A DNA stretch of 17,938 nt. Source: Rhizophlyctis rosea (taxonomy: Eukaryota > Chytridiomycota > Chytridiomycetes > Rhizophlyctidales > Rhizophlyctidaceae). The position numbers and the translations under genes were made by a program. The notes under the pieces were generated by a model that made no database searches, was not told the origin of the DNA, and saw only the letters and a list, made by a program, of their open reading frames with translations. Each line of letters begins with the position of its first letter. Position 1 is the stretch's first letter. The DNA is taken from assembly GCA_027596075.1 (NCBI GenBank), contig JADGJC010000554.1, forward strand, positions 1 through 17,938, given 5' to 3'. Shown piece after piece: positions 1 to 10,855 of the stretch.

Positions 1-139
1 TTTTTTTTGGTTTGTGTTGTTTTTGGGTGGTGTTTTTTTTTTGTTGTGGGGTTGTTGGGGGGTGTTTGTGGGGGTTTGTTTGTGGGGGTGTGGGGGTGGG
101 GTGGGTGGGTGGGTGGGGTAAGGGTGTGGGGTTTTGGAG
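1..139 (+). other. Extremely G/T-rich low-complexity stretch at the left edge
   Basis: Nearly every base in this stretch on the + strand is G or T, beginning with a T tract and turning into G runs. It could be the last intron of a gene entering from the left, since GAG at 137-139 could act as a 3' splice site. It could also be low-complexity coding sequence, because one frame stays open through it but reads as an implausible run of Gly, Val, Trp, Phe and Cys. I favour intron or other non-coding sequence. Confidence 0.5.
84..118 (+). repeat. G-quadruplex-prone (GGGT)n-like repeat
   Basis: Seven G runs of 3-5 bases (84-88, 92-96, 98-101, 103-105, 107-109, 111-113, 115-118) are separated mostly by a single T. 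This is the classic sequence pattern for a very stable, short-loop G-quadruplex on the + strand or its RNA. The pattern is directly visible. Any effect on transcription or replication is inference. Confidence 0.8.
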
Positions 140-311
140 GGGTGCGAGACGGGGGAGGGGGAAGGGGTTGGATATGGTGGAGGGTGGTAGGGGTAAGGAG
201 CTGGTACGGCGTAAGGAAAGCGTGTCGGAGGATGTTGTTGATTTGACGCCGGGGCATGTTGTGAGACCTCACGTGGGAGTGTCGGGGGATGAGGATATCT
301 GGCAGTTCTGA
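140..311 (+). CDS. Possible terminal exon of an unidentified upstream gene (partial)
   Basis: One + strand frame is open to a TGA at 309-311. From about 171 its translation is balanced and hydrophilic, unlike the low-complexity sequence before it. It contains KELVRRKESVSEDVVDLTPG at about 195-254 and ends in a short acidic/aromatic tail, GDEDIWQF. The codons (gtg, ggg, gtt, ttg, ccg) resemble those in the 3' part of the MED15 gene at the other end of the window, which supports native coding sequence. I do not recognise the family. The exon start is uncertain: possible acceptors end at 139, 157 and 164, and I chose the first. The alternative is a chance open frame in G-rich DNA. Less than 60 codons of usable sequence makes this a tentative call. 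Confidence 0.35.
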
Positions 312-2560
312 GTGCAGGGTTTGTGGGGTTGTGAGATGGAGCGGGAGGAGGGGAGCAAAGGGGAGGGGGAGATGATGCATACGTGACGAGTGTATATTTG
401 CTGTTTTGAATAACGGAAGTCAGAGAGCGACGGAAACAGAGATCATTTTTCAGAATTCTGCAAACCATGTTCACCATCTGTTCAAACTTTCACAATATCT
501 GAAAGTGTGGCATGAAATTGACAATCTTTACCAATCATCCTCATTTTCTTTTGAAAGAATGTTCTTTTCGCCACCAGGCGGTAGCCATCATGACGACTTG
601 GTCTTCGATGGGAACGAAATTATTGCAGACCCGCACCATTCATCCATCCACAGCCAAGTTTGGTAACTCAAGCGGGGAACATAACAATTTCGGAAATCCT
701 TGATTCCCATTCCGGATCGCGCGAGTCAAATCTTCCCGTTTTTTTTTCCTCCCTCCCATCGGTTGTTCGCCCTGGTGCGTACCTGTTGTTCTATTTGAGC
801 ATGGACAGGATCATCAGGTGACGCCAGCGCCTGTTGGAACAGGGCATTTTTTCCGGGAAGGAGATTCGTGCACCCCAGTATTTGCAGACCAAGCCTTTTT
901 CCTTTTTTTCCTCCGCGACATTGGGGTGATGAGCGTGGGATCACGAACAAAAGACTAGGCTGATTTGGTGCTCGTTCCTCTTCCTTGGAAGAAAATTACA
1001 AGAATGCACTCAAATGTGGGGTTGACCCTCCGTGTTGATGTTTGTGGCGCGTGTGAGGCTATTTCCCTATTCTGGGGTGTCGAGTGGCATGAGGCTTTGC
1101 GAGGACATATGAACAAGGCGAGATGTGGGACGAGTCTTGCTGAGGGTAACAGAAAACGTTACAGAAGATGGTATGTGTGAGTATATGTCACTTTGACCTC
1201 AATATAGATTAGGTCAACTCTGGCCCTTGTTTTTTCCTCTTGTGAAGCATTTTGGAGTTGTTGGGGGTTACGTGTGCAGGGTAGATCGGAGAAAAGGATG
1301 ATGTTGTTTGAAGGATGGTGCTGTGCAACTCGCGAAAAAATGAACTCTCTCGTGAAGAAGACGCATCCCCCCTCCATTTCTAATGGAGTTTCTCAGCATG
1401 GGTTATGGAATAGACACGGGGGTATATTGTATCTGGGATTGATGGCAGTTGTCTGTGTGCAAGCACCGGTTTGTCCGCAACCGTTAGAATCAGATAAGTA
1501 GTTACTGTAGTTCTTCGGGAGGTATTTCGAGTTCAAACCCATGCCCATCTCCCCGCTGGGCGGCTACTTTTGGATAGTTAGTCTGTGAGCAGGGATTTTT
1601 GGAAAGGGATTCGGGCACCGAGATAAACCCACTCTTCCGCTTCAACACCCGATCTGCGGGAAACCTGTTTTTTACCGCCTTGGGCTGGCGAGATTGTAAT
1701 GATGAACGTGGAATATGAACATGAATTTAGAGAAGCGGTTGGTCATTTCTCGTCATGGAGTTTGTTATTGCTGGTCTTCAGGCTTTTGAAGGATGAGATC
1801 TTCTACCTCAAGATGTGCGTTTATCCCTCATGTTGAGGTTTACGTATCCTTTATGGGCTTTTTTTTTTGCATTCCTGATTGACACGACCTTTGCGAAAAC
1901 GCATATACCAGACAAAATAAATGGCGAGTTTGGCGGGAGTTGGTAGACAGTATTTTCCTAGCAGATGGTAGTGTATATGTGTGACTCTCTACCTAAATGT
2001 TGGACTGTTGGTTCGGTTTTTTTGCTCTTGTCTGCGTTTGCAGGATGGCGGGGCATGCGTTTGCGGGGGTAGATTGGGAAAACGATGGGTACGACGGTTT
2101 CTTGTTGATAGACTGGGACCGGGAAAAGAAAACTTGTTAGACTTGTTTCAAATATAAGGCGTCTTGCCTACATATGGTGAAGGGTGCAGATTTGGGTGTG
2201 GGATAAATTTTGAGGGACGTGACGTTTGGGATTGGTTGCGATTGTCTCTGTGCAGCACCCTGCCCGATAAATATACTCAACCGTGGAATCACATACCTGG
2301 AGCGGGTGACGGTATATGTCCATCCTGCCTCCCTCTAACGACGCCACTAATGAGACATACCCCGCGACTATTCTCCATTCTACATTTGGAGTCCACGCAT
2401 GACGGTGTACTTTCAGAATTTCCTTTTTCTCAACTCCTTTCGAAGAGTGCGGACTTGCTTTGTTGCGTTTCTGGGGTTCACATGGGGTTGGCCGATGCGA
2501 AAAGTGCGAGGGCAGTGAGGGCAGTTTGTGCTTGATCGTTGGGATATGGTTTGAGGAGTT
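312..2560. other. Non-coding stretch, no gene recognised
   Basis: No credible gene is visible on either strand. The longest open frame is 123 codons (2164-2535, +) and looks random. Visible details are a 9-T tract at 739-747 followed by a C/T-rich run, a 10-T tract at 1859-1868, and an AATAAA at 1916-1921. That AATAAA is too far (1.6 kb) from the stop at 311 to be an obvious poly(A) signal for it. The + strand is somewhat enriched in G and T through about 900-2500. I found no tRNA-like B box with pairing arms and no terminal repeats. Confidence 0.6.
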
Positions 2561-4863
2561 GATTACGGAAAAAGGATTAATCCGGCATAAGTCGCGAAAG
2601 TATGGGCTTGGTGAAAACGATTAACCATGATCGATGATATGGGCTTGATGAGAGCATTATCAGATGTACAGAAGTGGGCGGTGTGCAAGAGGTCAAAGTG
2701 GGCAAAAAAGGCTTTCGGAGATATTGAGTCATGTCTTTCTGGAGTTGTGAGACCGCCAAAAGCTATGGTGAGACCGCTTTGCCTGAATTTCATGTCCAAA
2801 CCCCCAATCATATGAAATGATGTTGCAACATATGATACGTTCGTAATGCATGGGGATATAGACTTTCATGCGCTGGCCGAGGTGGCGTACATCTGATATT
2901 ATGAGCAGCAAAAAGTTCGAACAAACGCGGCAAATCCTGGAAAACGGGTACGGATACGAGTCATCATTCCCCTCTACCCCGTCAAGGCTGCGCATCGTCT
3001 TGAACCAAAAAGGCTCATCTATTATGATACTTTATGGATTGTGCAATGTGCCCCGGATCGCACTTGAGGTTGATTGCTAGTGTTGAGTATAAAACTGTTT
3101 ACACCATTGCTGTTTTAAGGCCAATGCGCCTCCTCACGTGGGCTTTCGAATGTTGAGTGCGGATTGGTGATGAGGAAATGGAAGGAGGGTAAGCTTTTGA
3201 GGTTTCCACCTTTTCGAAGTGCTATTGGAGTCAATTGGTGCCTGAACGTCGGCCGGATTGGGACTTCATTTGTACAACTGGTGCCGGTTCGTTTTGCGAC
3301 GATGGGACAAAAGAGAACCAGAAGAAGAGCTCAGTGGAATGCGTACAGGATCTGTTGCGACCATGATTCAGCCTTCTGATGTAGCGGATGTGATGCTGTG
3401 GTTTCGGCCTATATGGGTGAGCGAATCGCTTTCATTCAGAATTGCGTGGAGTCGGTCGGGATAAGGAAGTTGGAGGTCAATGGTCTAACTCTGCTCATGT
3501 CCAATGATCCATTCCACTGGTCTGGATCTTGACGGTCTTATTTTGCAATGAGTTTTCTTTTTGAGGTATTGGATGTCAATCATATGGAAGGTCTCCACCG
3601 GGTCTCTAAATTGCAGAGACTTAAACCGTGCCGTCAAAATTTTCGCCAGAATCCTGTTGTTGCCAGTGAATCGAGAAGCCTGCAACAGCCCTGAGCAACA
3701 TCAACGAACATTCCAGCACCCTTCCGTTTTTTTGGTCTACTTCATTTGGTAGTTAGAGTGTCTGCGTTGGAGGTGCGCCGTATTGCAGTTGATACCAATT
3801 GGTTCACGTGTTGGGTTTTTCTGACATGATCATCATAAGGCAATTCGCGGACTTCGATAGGTGTCATTCAATTCTTCTCCAAAACCAACGGAATACTGCA
3901 CACTCCACATCTCGGGCGTGTTGCTAGTATTGCGGGTTGGACAGAACATGAGTAACGGTCAAGTCCGCCTTGTAGGAATGAACTTTCAAGGACTAGGCTG
4001 CAGTGTGTCTCAAAGACAACAGTTCAATTTCATCCATGTGAATTGGCGCTATCCTTTTTGGGTTTTGTGTCATGTGTCACAAATAACATACCTAATAAGA
4101 TGAACAATGGTGCTGTACGCAAACTAACATCCTTTTCTAGCAGCCATCCAAGATTACAGGATGTGCCGCTCTGGTACCGGTTGTCTCATTTGGCCCCGTC
4201 GCGCAAGTAATCGTATAGATTGAAGAGCAAAGAAGTGCGGGTACATAGCTTTTTGTAGAAGGAGGAAAAAGGCTGTCGATGAAGCCTGCCGGGGATATGT
4301 GTCAAGCTTGCTGCTGACGCAAACGTGAGCACGTACTACTTGGACTGCATATGCGACCCGGGATGACTGGGAGGGGGGTTGGAGAGAGAGATGACGTCCG
4401 GCGGTATGATCGTTGGCTGGCGCGGGGTGCCCTGCAAGTTGCAGGAAATGTATAATTTGATCAGGGGTGCTTTGTATTTTGGTATCATAGTACTGCTTGT
4501 ACTTGAGAATCAGAGATTCAATCCAAGACATGGTTCGACCTCCATTTTGCCCGTTTCACCCCAGAAAACTCTTTTTTGGCAGTTTATGATTGGACACGAG
4601 ACTTACACTTTCCTGCTGCAAACCATCTCGTACCCAAACCTACTAAACCTGTCTGCTAGGTCAGTCTGGTGGTGATGGTTGTTTGCCATGCCAAAAATGG
4701 GCGATATAGTTTGAGGTATTGAGTACTTATACTACTCATGATTGGGAACTCCCTTTTATCTGGACTATATCTGGCGTGGCCCTGTTTAGGAGAGTGAGGG
4801 TGAGTCTATGTTCGGAGTAAACAGGAGATAATCAACAATCCATATTGTTGGCAATTGAAGGGC
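2561..4863. other. Non-coding stretch, no gene recognised
   Basis: There are only short open frames, in all six readings. The longest is 125 codons on the minus strand (4154-4531), overlapped by a 98-codon frame on the plus strand (4379-4675), and neither has recognisable motifs. Base composition is mixed with no marked repeats. Nothing here supports a gene, RNA gene or mobile element. Confidence 0.6.
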
Positions 4864-4903
4864 AGGTTTCTGACCATGGCATGAGGTTTCTGACCATGGC
4901 ATG
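4864..4903. repeat. Perfect 20-bp tandem duplication (2 copies)
   Basis: The unit AGGTTTCTGACCATGGCATG occurs at 4864-4883 and again immediately at 4884-4903, with no mismatches. The sequence after the second copy starts AGTTTTG and soon diverges, so there are only two copies. A perfect direct duplication in otherwise unique DNA is most simply a recent replication-slippage or repair event. An assembly artefact is possible. It lies in no recognised gene. Confidence 0.9.
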
Positions 4904-7900
4904 AGTTTTGAAGGATTCCTGATGATTCCAACACTGTACGTTCATTTCTTGTGCACCCACATTGTGTCATCCAGACCCTACCCAAGACGGAAAAATTTGG
5001 ATCTATATTTTGATGGTGAAAATATCAATAATGATATGTTAAGCAAAGCCGTCGCAGGAAATGTACCTCTTTTCAGATCATAGCTCGCGTCGAGATGACA
5101 TGATTTTTGCAATCTACTCAGTGCTGTTCTTCCTTTTCGCCTACAAGGGTTGACATACCGGTATCCGATCTTTGCTCAAGATACTTTCTCCCAGTTGGGT
5201 GCGTTGGGAGTACCGTGTTGGTGTGTGAGCCAAACATAAAAATATGGCGACGGCACTATCAGCTCTTCGTGTCCGTCGGAAGTTTACTTCTTGTCAGGAG
5301 CATTTCGGGGGTTCTCACCATGTTCTGTCACGACCTGTTAAGGTACTTCTCTATTGCTGTGCCAGTGGCTCGTTATGGGTGAGCATTTGGAAAAGTGGAT
5401 TCGTTGACAGAGCGTTTTATGGCGTATGGAGCTAATGGATTCGGTCCGATGAGTATTCCCATATCGTAATGAACCTAAGGCGCCCATATTGTGGGCCCAG
5501 AACGGAGAATCGCCAATCAGGAGCAGGAGATCGGATAAAGAATGATTTCGGTCTGCAATGTTGTGCAAAGAAGTACTATAATTTATTATCAAAAGGTGGA
5601 TGAAGTATCAGAGTGGAGTCACAATCATCTCTGCAGCCACTACAGTAGTGCTACGAAGGGTTTTGCCAGTGAAAGTCTCCAAGCAGTCCGAGCCGTTTGC
5701 ACGTCTCTTGTGCTCTGTTCCACTTGCGCCTTGTGCGCCCGGACGGGCCACGCTTTCGGTTGAGTTGTTTTAGGCATATTCTCTTTCTTGGTCTCTAGAA
5801 CTTTGTTGCATTTGATTGCCAACGCAGCCTGCGTATAAGCATCGATACACGGATTGACAGTTAAAGTTCTCGACATGTTGCTTTGTCATTCCACCTGGAG
5901 AGGTGAGACATGGATTAAAGGTGGACGTGCGACTTGGAAAGTTTCCATCCAAATATCTTATCATCAATGTGATCATTGATGTTCTTTGCTGTGCATGTTG
6001 GACGAGGCATTGGTCAGAACAGTTGGGTGGCTTACTTCAGATTAAACACTCTAATGACTGAAGGAGAAAAATTGCAGTGTGTTACGTCCACGATGAGCAC
6101 CCGGAAACACACCTTTGAGCGGCCTGGTTGTCATCCTTTTCCTTTTGTTTCGTGCTGGAAAGTGTCGAGGAGTGGCAGTGGATGCTGAGAAACGTTGCAA
6201 AGTTGATTACCATGTCATTGCGCTGGGTATGTATTTGCTCTCGTTTGGAGCCGTACTGTGTCGAAAAGATGGGTTCCAACGTCTTTATGGCGCTGAGCAT
6301 CCTCATGTTCGCTCAATCCTATGGTTTGGAATGCAGTGATCCTCAATGCGACCAATTCAGCTCCACTACCTGCTGGCATCACATGATACTATGGTATGTT
6401 TAGTTGCCCTACTTAGATTACGGTGTTTTCTCGTCAAGAATCATGAATAAGTGGACCACCGACACTTTCTTCCAGCCACTGGAGCGAGGATTGAGCATAG
6501 TGAGCTGCCAAACGGAGAAGGCCTTAACACCGGGGGATCATGAGGAAGCACAGTTTGATACCTGCAGGCGACATTGTGCGCGGTTGATTGCGGCTGATTT
6601 CAATTCAAATAAGTTATGTTGTGTTGTATCAGAGTTCTGTCCTACGAAGGTTTGCTTGTGGTAACACTTTGCGACAACAGACTGAAGAGTCTGAAGACAA
6701 GCACAGGCTGGATGAGAAAGATGCAAGCAGGGCATGCCAGCGGAATTCCGGTATGTGCAGATCTACGCATCGGTTGAGGACAGAGTTTACGGTACTTTTG
6801 TACTGTGAGAACGATGTGGGGGCCGCACTATGGGTCATTTTTCTTTTAGCATTGCCAATAGTGACAGGTGCTATTGCAAGCCTGCCTCCCGGGCCAGGAG
6901 GCCCTGGATGAGATGAATTAGGGTCCTTTGGAGCAGAGAAGAGGTATCTATCCTACCCTCAAATCAAGTCACCCCCCCATTGTGTTCGGCTCCGAGCCTA
7001 TCCGAGTCTATCAATTGAGTTTCAAAAAGAGAGCTCTTTCGAATTGCTGTGACCCTTCTTTTTCCGCACCTTCAACTCAATGTTCATTTGCATTTGACGA
7101 AATAACGAGGATCAGTCATGAAGATCGAATTGCCCGACTGACAACGTTGCCTTATGACTGCACTTACGATGACTACGCTGTATTTAGATAGGTACACGGT
7201 CCAACTGAGACAATCACCATCTGGTTTCCTTCTTTCTCTCTGAAGGTCGACAAGCAAAATGAATGTCGTTAAAATGCTCCACGTCAACCGACCGCTGGGT
7301 TTGGTGACTTCCAGGCCACCCTCTGTATGGAATTGAACCGTATGCGTAGTTGCATCAAAGTCATGAAGGCGTTCAACTCGGATTCCGTGCACTTGATAAT
7401 CCTTTCGCTTTCATTGTTCTTTTCTTCGTAAATGTATAGAGAAGCTCCAAGTCGGCCTGCAATAGGTTATGCGGTTGCGCAGAAAGGACGAAAGATAACG
7501 GTGCGATCAGGAGTGGTATTATGGACAGTTCCACTGATTCCTGCTAATGCCCGCTTCGATGTGGGCAGCATTGCATGGGATGTGATGCAATTGGTTTCTG
7601 ATTGCCACATGTCCCGTTCGTGCTAAATTCCTCAGAGGGGAACCCAAGAACTTTGCTACGCTCTCACTTTCGTTTCATGGTGTGTGGCCCGCCTTTCTTT
7701 TGCGGAGCACGTGGAATCCTCAATTATAATCAGTAAACCTCGAATCTAGTGGAGGCAGGTGACACTTCATGTTTATGCATTATGGAGGGCAAGAACCTTT
7801 GCTCTTTTGCCAAAAACCAGTGGAATGAGTCGCTGTGTTGAGAACATTTCTGATTCGTTGGCGGGGTGCACCAGGACTGTGTGATATGACCTTTTTTTTG

Positions 7901-8160
7901 TGCATCAACATTCAATTAAACTGATCAAGATGGGCGCATGCAATTGACACTTATGGCATTTCGATTATTGACTACCTCATTTGGCCCATTTTTCATGAGC
8001 AAGGTGGTATGGAGTCGGCGTTGAAGCCTGACACCCGCCTCTGTCCAGCCTGAGTCCGTCCCCGCCACTCCATAGCTACTTTGCAACAGATGCACCCGGC
8101 GGTTTTCTGATTGTGTATCGGTCATTTTTTTCGCTTCACTCATATAGCAAGACTCCATTT
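4904..8160. other. Non-coding stretch, no gene recognised
   Basis: The longest frames are 107 codons (6588-6911, +), which ends in a hydrophobic segment followed by a Pro/Gly tail, and 102 codons (7084-7392, -). Neither has a family motif, a convincing start context or matching splice sites. A short perfect inverted repeat (5962-5981) is listed separately. Otherwise the stretch is unique mixed sequence in which I see no gene. Confidence 0.55.
5962..5981. repeat. Perfect 8-bp inverted repeat with 4-nt loop
   Basis: CATCAATG (5962-5969) and CATTGATG (5974-5981) are exact reverse complements around the loop TGAT. A T-rich terminator tail is absent, and in a eukaryote such a structure is not expected to act as one. 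It could be a protein-binding palindrome or chance, since hairpins of this size are expected in 12 kb of DNA once variable loop lengths are allowed. Confidence 0.5.
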
Positions 8161-8278
8161 TAGGGGGGACCTTCGATCTCGAACTCGACAGAACATACCA
8201 GGGCACCCGGAAAACATTGTGGCAGAATCAGATATGGTCGACCCCTTCTCATCATCCGCCCTAGCTGCTGTTTTTTAG

Positions 8279-8403
8279 ATCGTCGTGGAGGCGCAAACAA
8301 GCTCAAACACAAAGCCGACAATCTCGAAGCCAATCTGCTCAAGTGTATTACTTTAGGCGGTGGTGGCTATACTGCCGTCCCATTTGCATCCAAGTTCTTG
8401 TAA
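8279..8403 (+). pseudogene. Weak coding-like island, possible orphan terminal exon or gene relic
   Basis: A T-rich tract ending TTTTTTAG at 8278 would make a good 3' splice site. After it, one frame runs 41 codons to a TAA at 8401-8403. Its translation is balanced and hydrophilic, including KLKHKADNLEANLLKC and ending GGGGYTAVPFASKFL. The codons favour C at the third position (GGC, AAC, CTC, GCC, GAC), unlike the surrounding DNA. The same frame is already open from 8164, after a TAG, with no ATG. I recognise no family and can find no upstream exons. It may be a fragment of a decayed gene, the last exon of an intron-rich gene I cannot assemble, or chance. Confidence 0.2.
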
Positions 8404-10639
8404 ATCGACAATTTGCTGTTTTCCCGGGAGTCGAACATGTACCGATCGGAATTCCGGGAAGTTCAAGGGTGAGTGGCAGTGTCACCATGGTAAGAGTGAG
8501 CCATAGTGGTGGGAATCATTGATCATGGAAAGGACTTATACCGGGGTTGAGGTCGTTGCGCCCACACTCTTCCTAGTCAACTTCTGTCCATTTGGTTCAT
8601 GAAGGTTATTTGCTTGGTTTGCTTCTCTTTTTTGCCCGTACAACAAAGTCAACAACTTAAGCGCGATCATGAATGCGTCGACTCCGATGACTTTGCGGTG
8701 ATCAGATACACGTCCGGTCTTCCTGATCTGTTCTTTCCTGATGAGCACCTTCGCTTTTGAAAGCTATCCGTGCTACAGCCCGGAATAAATGCCTGGCCTC
8801 ACGTCTTCATCGCTTTGCTTTGAGACTGTGCTTAACGTCTCCAACGCGTTGAGTGCATTGTCAAGAGCTCTTTGGTAGCAGGAACGAGCCGACCCTTCTT
8901 TCGTTTTCGACTCTCACCTGGGATGAGCTTTTGTTTGGCGGCGCCCATAGCAGTCAATTTCCGCACCAGCCGACTGACTGCGAGCTTATACGAACCCCAT
9001 CCGAATTGCGCTCACGCTTAAAGGGTGGCATGCGCAAAAAGGGACGGGCACTCTTGAGTATGGCATTGGGGTTGCGCTGCACAGGAAAGAAAACATGGCC
9101 TGGCAGCGAGGATCATATGGGTGCCCTAGTCGAGAGACAGAGATGGCGTGTGAGAGCGGGTGCTACTGCAATTGAGAGAGAGTCCACAGTGTGATCGATG
9201 GTAAATGTCAATGTGAGTGGGGAATCCACCCTGCGGTCCTGTTCGGTGTCATCAGTGTTTTGATGAACACTATGAACGTATTGATTGCTCGAGACGAGAG
9301 GACTTGCGTTATGTCACTCCGGATTCGGACGACAGTGTTGTTAACTTTTTGGCTGCATCAAAAATTGGTCGCGAGGAGCAGAGTGGTATGAAGTGCCGCC
9401 CTACACCAAGTCGGATTGTCAGTCAGATTGGTTGTTCGCCGTAGCAGTTTGAATAGCTTCCTTGCGGACGGGTGCTTTGCTCACCTAATGGACATTAGTG
9501 TGAGCGCTTCGAAAGGGATTGGCGGGGATTTCATAAAGGCGGCGGGTTCGCGTCAGAATTCGGACGTTATGTCTGGAAGGGAACGACGTCGAATGGTAAT
9601 TCTGGCGGCAGATTGAGCATACCTTGCGGGAGATGATATGCGGTTGACGAACGGCTTCATTAATATTAGGTACGATTACACTGTCAAACGTAGGGAAATC
9701 CCGCCTCGCGGAATACACTTTTTCCTTCCTCTTTTCGTTTTTTTGGGCTCTCGATGGTAGTGGATTTCACTGTTTGAGATGTTGAGAGTTGAGACGTTTC
9801 CGCCAGCTTGAGGTCAATATTCGCGTGGAGTGACGTGGAACACGGTGCAGTAAAAGGAAGACGGAACCGTTCCCAGGTTGAATGAGGTCGAGAATTCTGG
9901 ATGTTGAAACAGATTTTGAATATGATATGAAACAATGTGTGTACTTGTTTCCGTCTGCTGTATATTCCTTCGACCGCAATAGTTTTGACTGTGGAGGTTC
10001 TGGAAGAGACCTTGATATGTTATGGATGTTGCACTGCAAGCTCTGGCTACGCTCCCCTTGTTGCGCAGTAGTCGCAGTATTCAAGACATTCGCTCCTCTG
10101 ACTTCCTTTTTTTTCCCACTTGTTGTTGGTGTGTCTCCCAAAGTTGGGCAATTTCCTTTTCCCAAATCGCATGGGTTTGTTGGTAAATTGAGCTGTGGAT
10201 GGAACATTGATATGAGAAAAGAGCCATCTCGATTGTACATATATGTGGAAACAAGTCAATCCATATCGCCCCCCCTTACATCACCCTGGGCAGTTGTATG
10301 ACTGGGTTCCCGGTAGGTATTGATGGCGCCGAGACGACTTGCAGAACTTGCACAAGATCAATAGAGTCCATACGTGCAAATGAGATCTCATCCCTGATCT
10401 TCATTTTTTTGAGCTCACCGTCGCGAAAGTTGCACAATCATGTGCACACGGATATGCTTGCTGCTGTTGCAGTTCGTCCGGGGACGTGATTTGGGGTTGT
10501 GGAAGATGCCGTACGTACCCAAAGTTATCCGTGGTCGATCGATGCATGCTTGGCTTCGAATATATAATATGAGACACGGTGGATTTATTCTTTTTGCTTC
10601 TTACCGACCTATCCCGCCCTCCATATATGCGCAGGGAAT
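8404..10639. other. Non-coding stretch, no gene recognised
   Basis: The longest frames of the desert are here: 157 codons on the minus strand (9767-10240) overlapping 139 codons on the plus strand (9882-10301). They overlap each other in opposite directions, have no recognisable domain and no credible start context. Open frames of this length are about what chance would give in 12 kb read in six frames. A plus frame of 113 codons (8853-9194) is equally featureless. Confidence 0.55.
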
Positions 10640-10855
10640 GTGACAAACATCATCGCTCTACCCTGGGAACGCAGTGTTGACAGCAAAAAGAAAGAATACC
10701 AGAATGATTGTACATGTCCATGGATAAATGACCTCTCATTGGATGCAACCTTTACAGTGTCAGGTGTGTCCAGCGAGCTTTTTAATTCTGATGCTAATTT
10801 CGATGCCAAGGTTGATGTGGAATATAGAGTCAAGATTGTCGTCGCACGTTTGTAG
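10640..10855 (+). pseudogene. Weak coding-like island of about 71 codons
   Basis: The frame begins at a GTG rather than an ATG and runs to a TAG at 10853-10855. Its second half has an alternation of polar and hydrophobic residues that resembles a beta-rich protein (DLSLDATFTVSGVSSELF at about 10727-10780, then VDVEYRVKIVVARL before the stop). There is no ATG start, no recognised family and no obvious partner exon. It could be a relic or a terminal exon, but a single 71-codon frame in 12 kb is well within chance. Confidence 0.15.

Noticed and set aside
1525..1560. GTTCAAACC resembling a tRNA B box
   Set aside because: The flanking bases do not pair as a T arm, and no A box or acceptor stem can be built around it. 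The minus-strand GTTCGACTC near 8427-8435 fails the same test.
2480..5700. Similar translations AVRAVC at about 2515 and 5690 suggesting duplicated gene fragments
   Set aside because: The similarity covers only about 45 bases at low identity with no extension on either side.
6588..6911. A 107-codon frame with a hydrophobic segment and PPGPGGPG tail, possibly a small membrane protein
   Set aside because: The start is ambiguous, the N-terminal part is unstructured random-looking sequence, and T-rich DNA readily gives a single hydrophobic run.
268..7712. CACGTG E-boxes at about 270, 3136, 3805 and 7710
   Set aside because: Four to five copies of a 6-mer are expected by chance in a window this size, and none lies in a recognised promoter.
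9767..10301. Overlapping 157- and 139-codon frames on opposite strands as candidate genes
   Set aside because: They have no motif, no credible start context and no splice partners. Their length is within chance for about 12 kb read in six frames.
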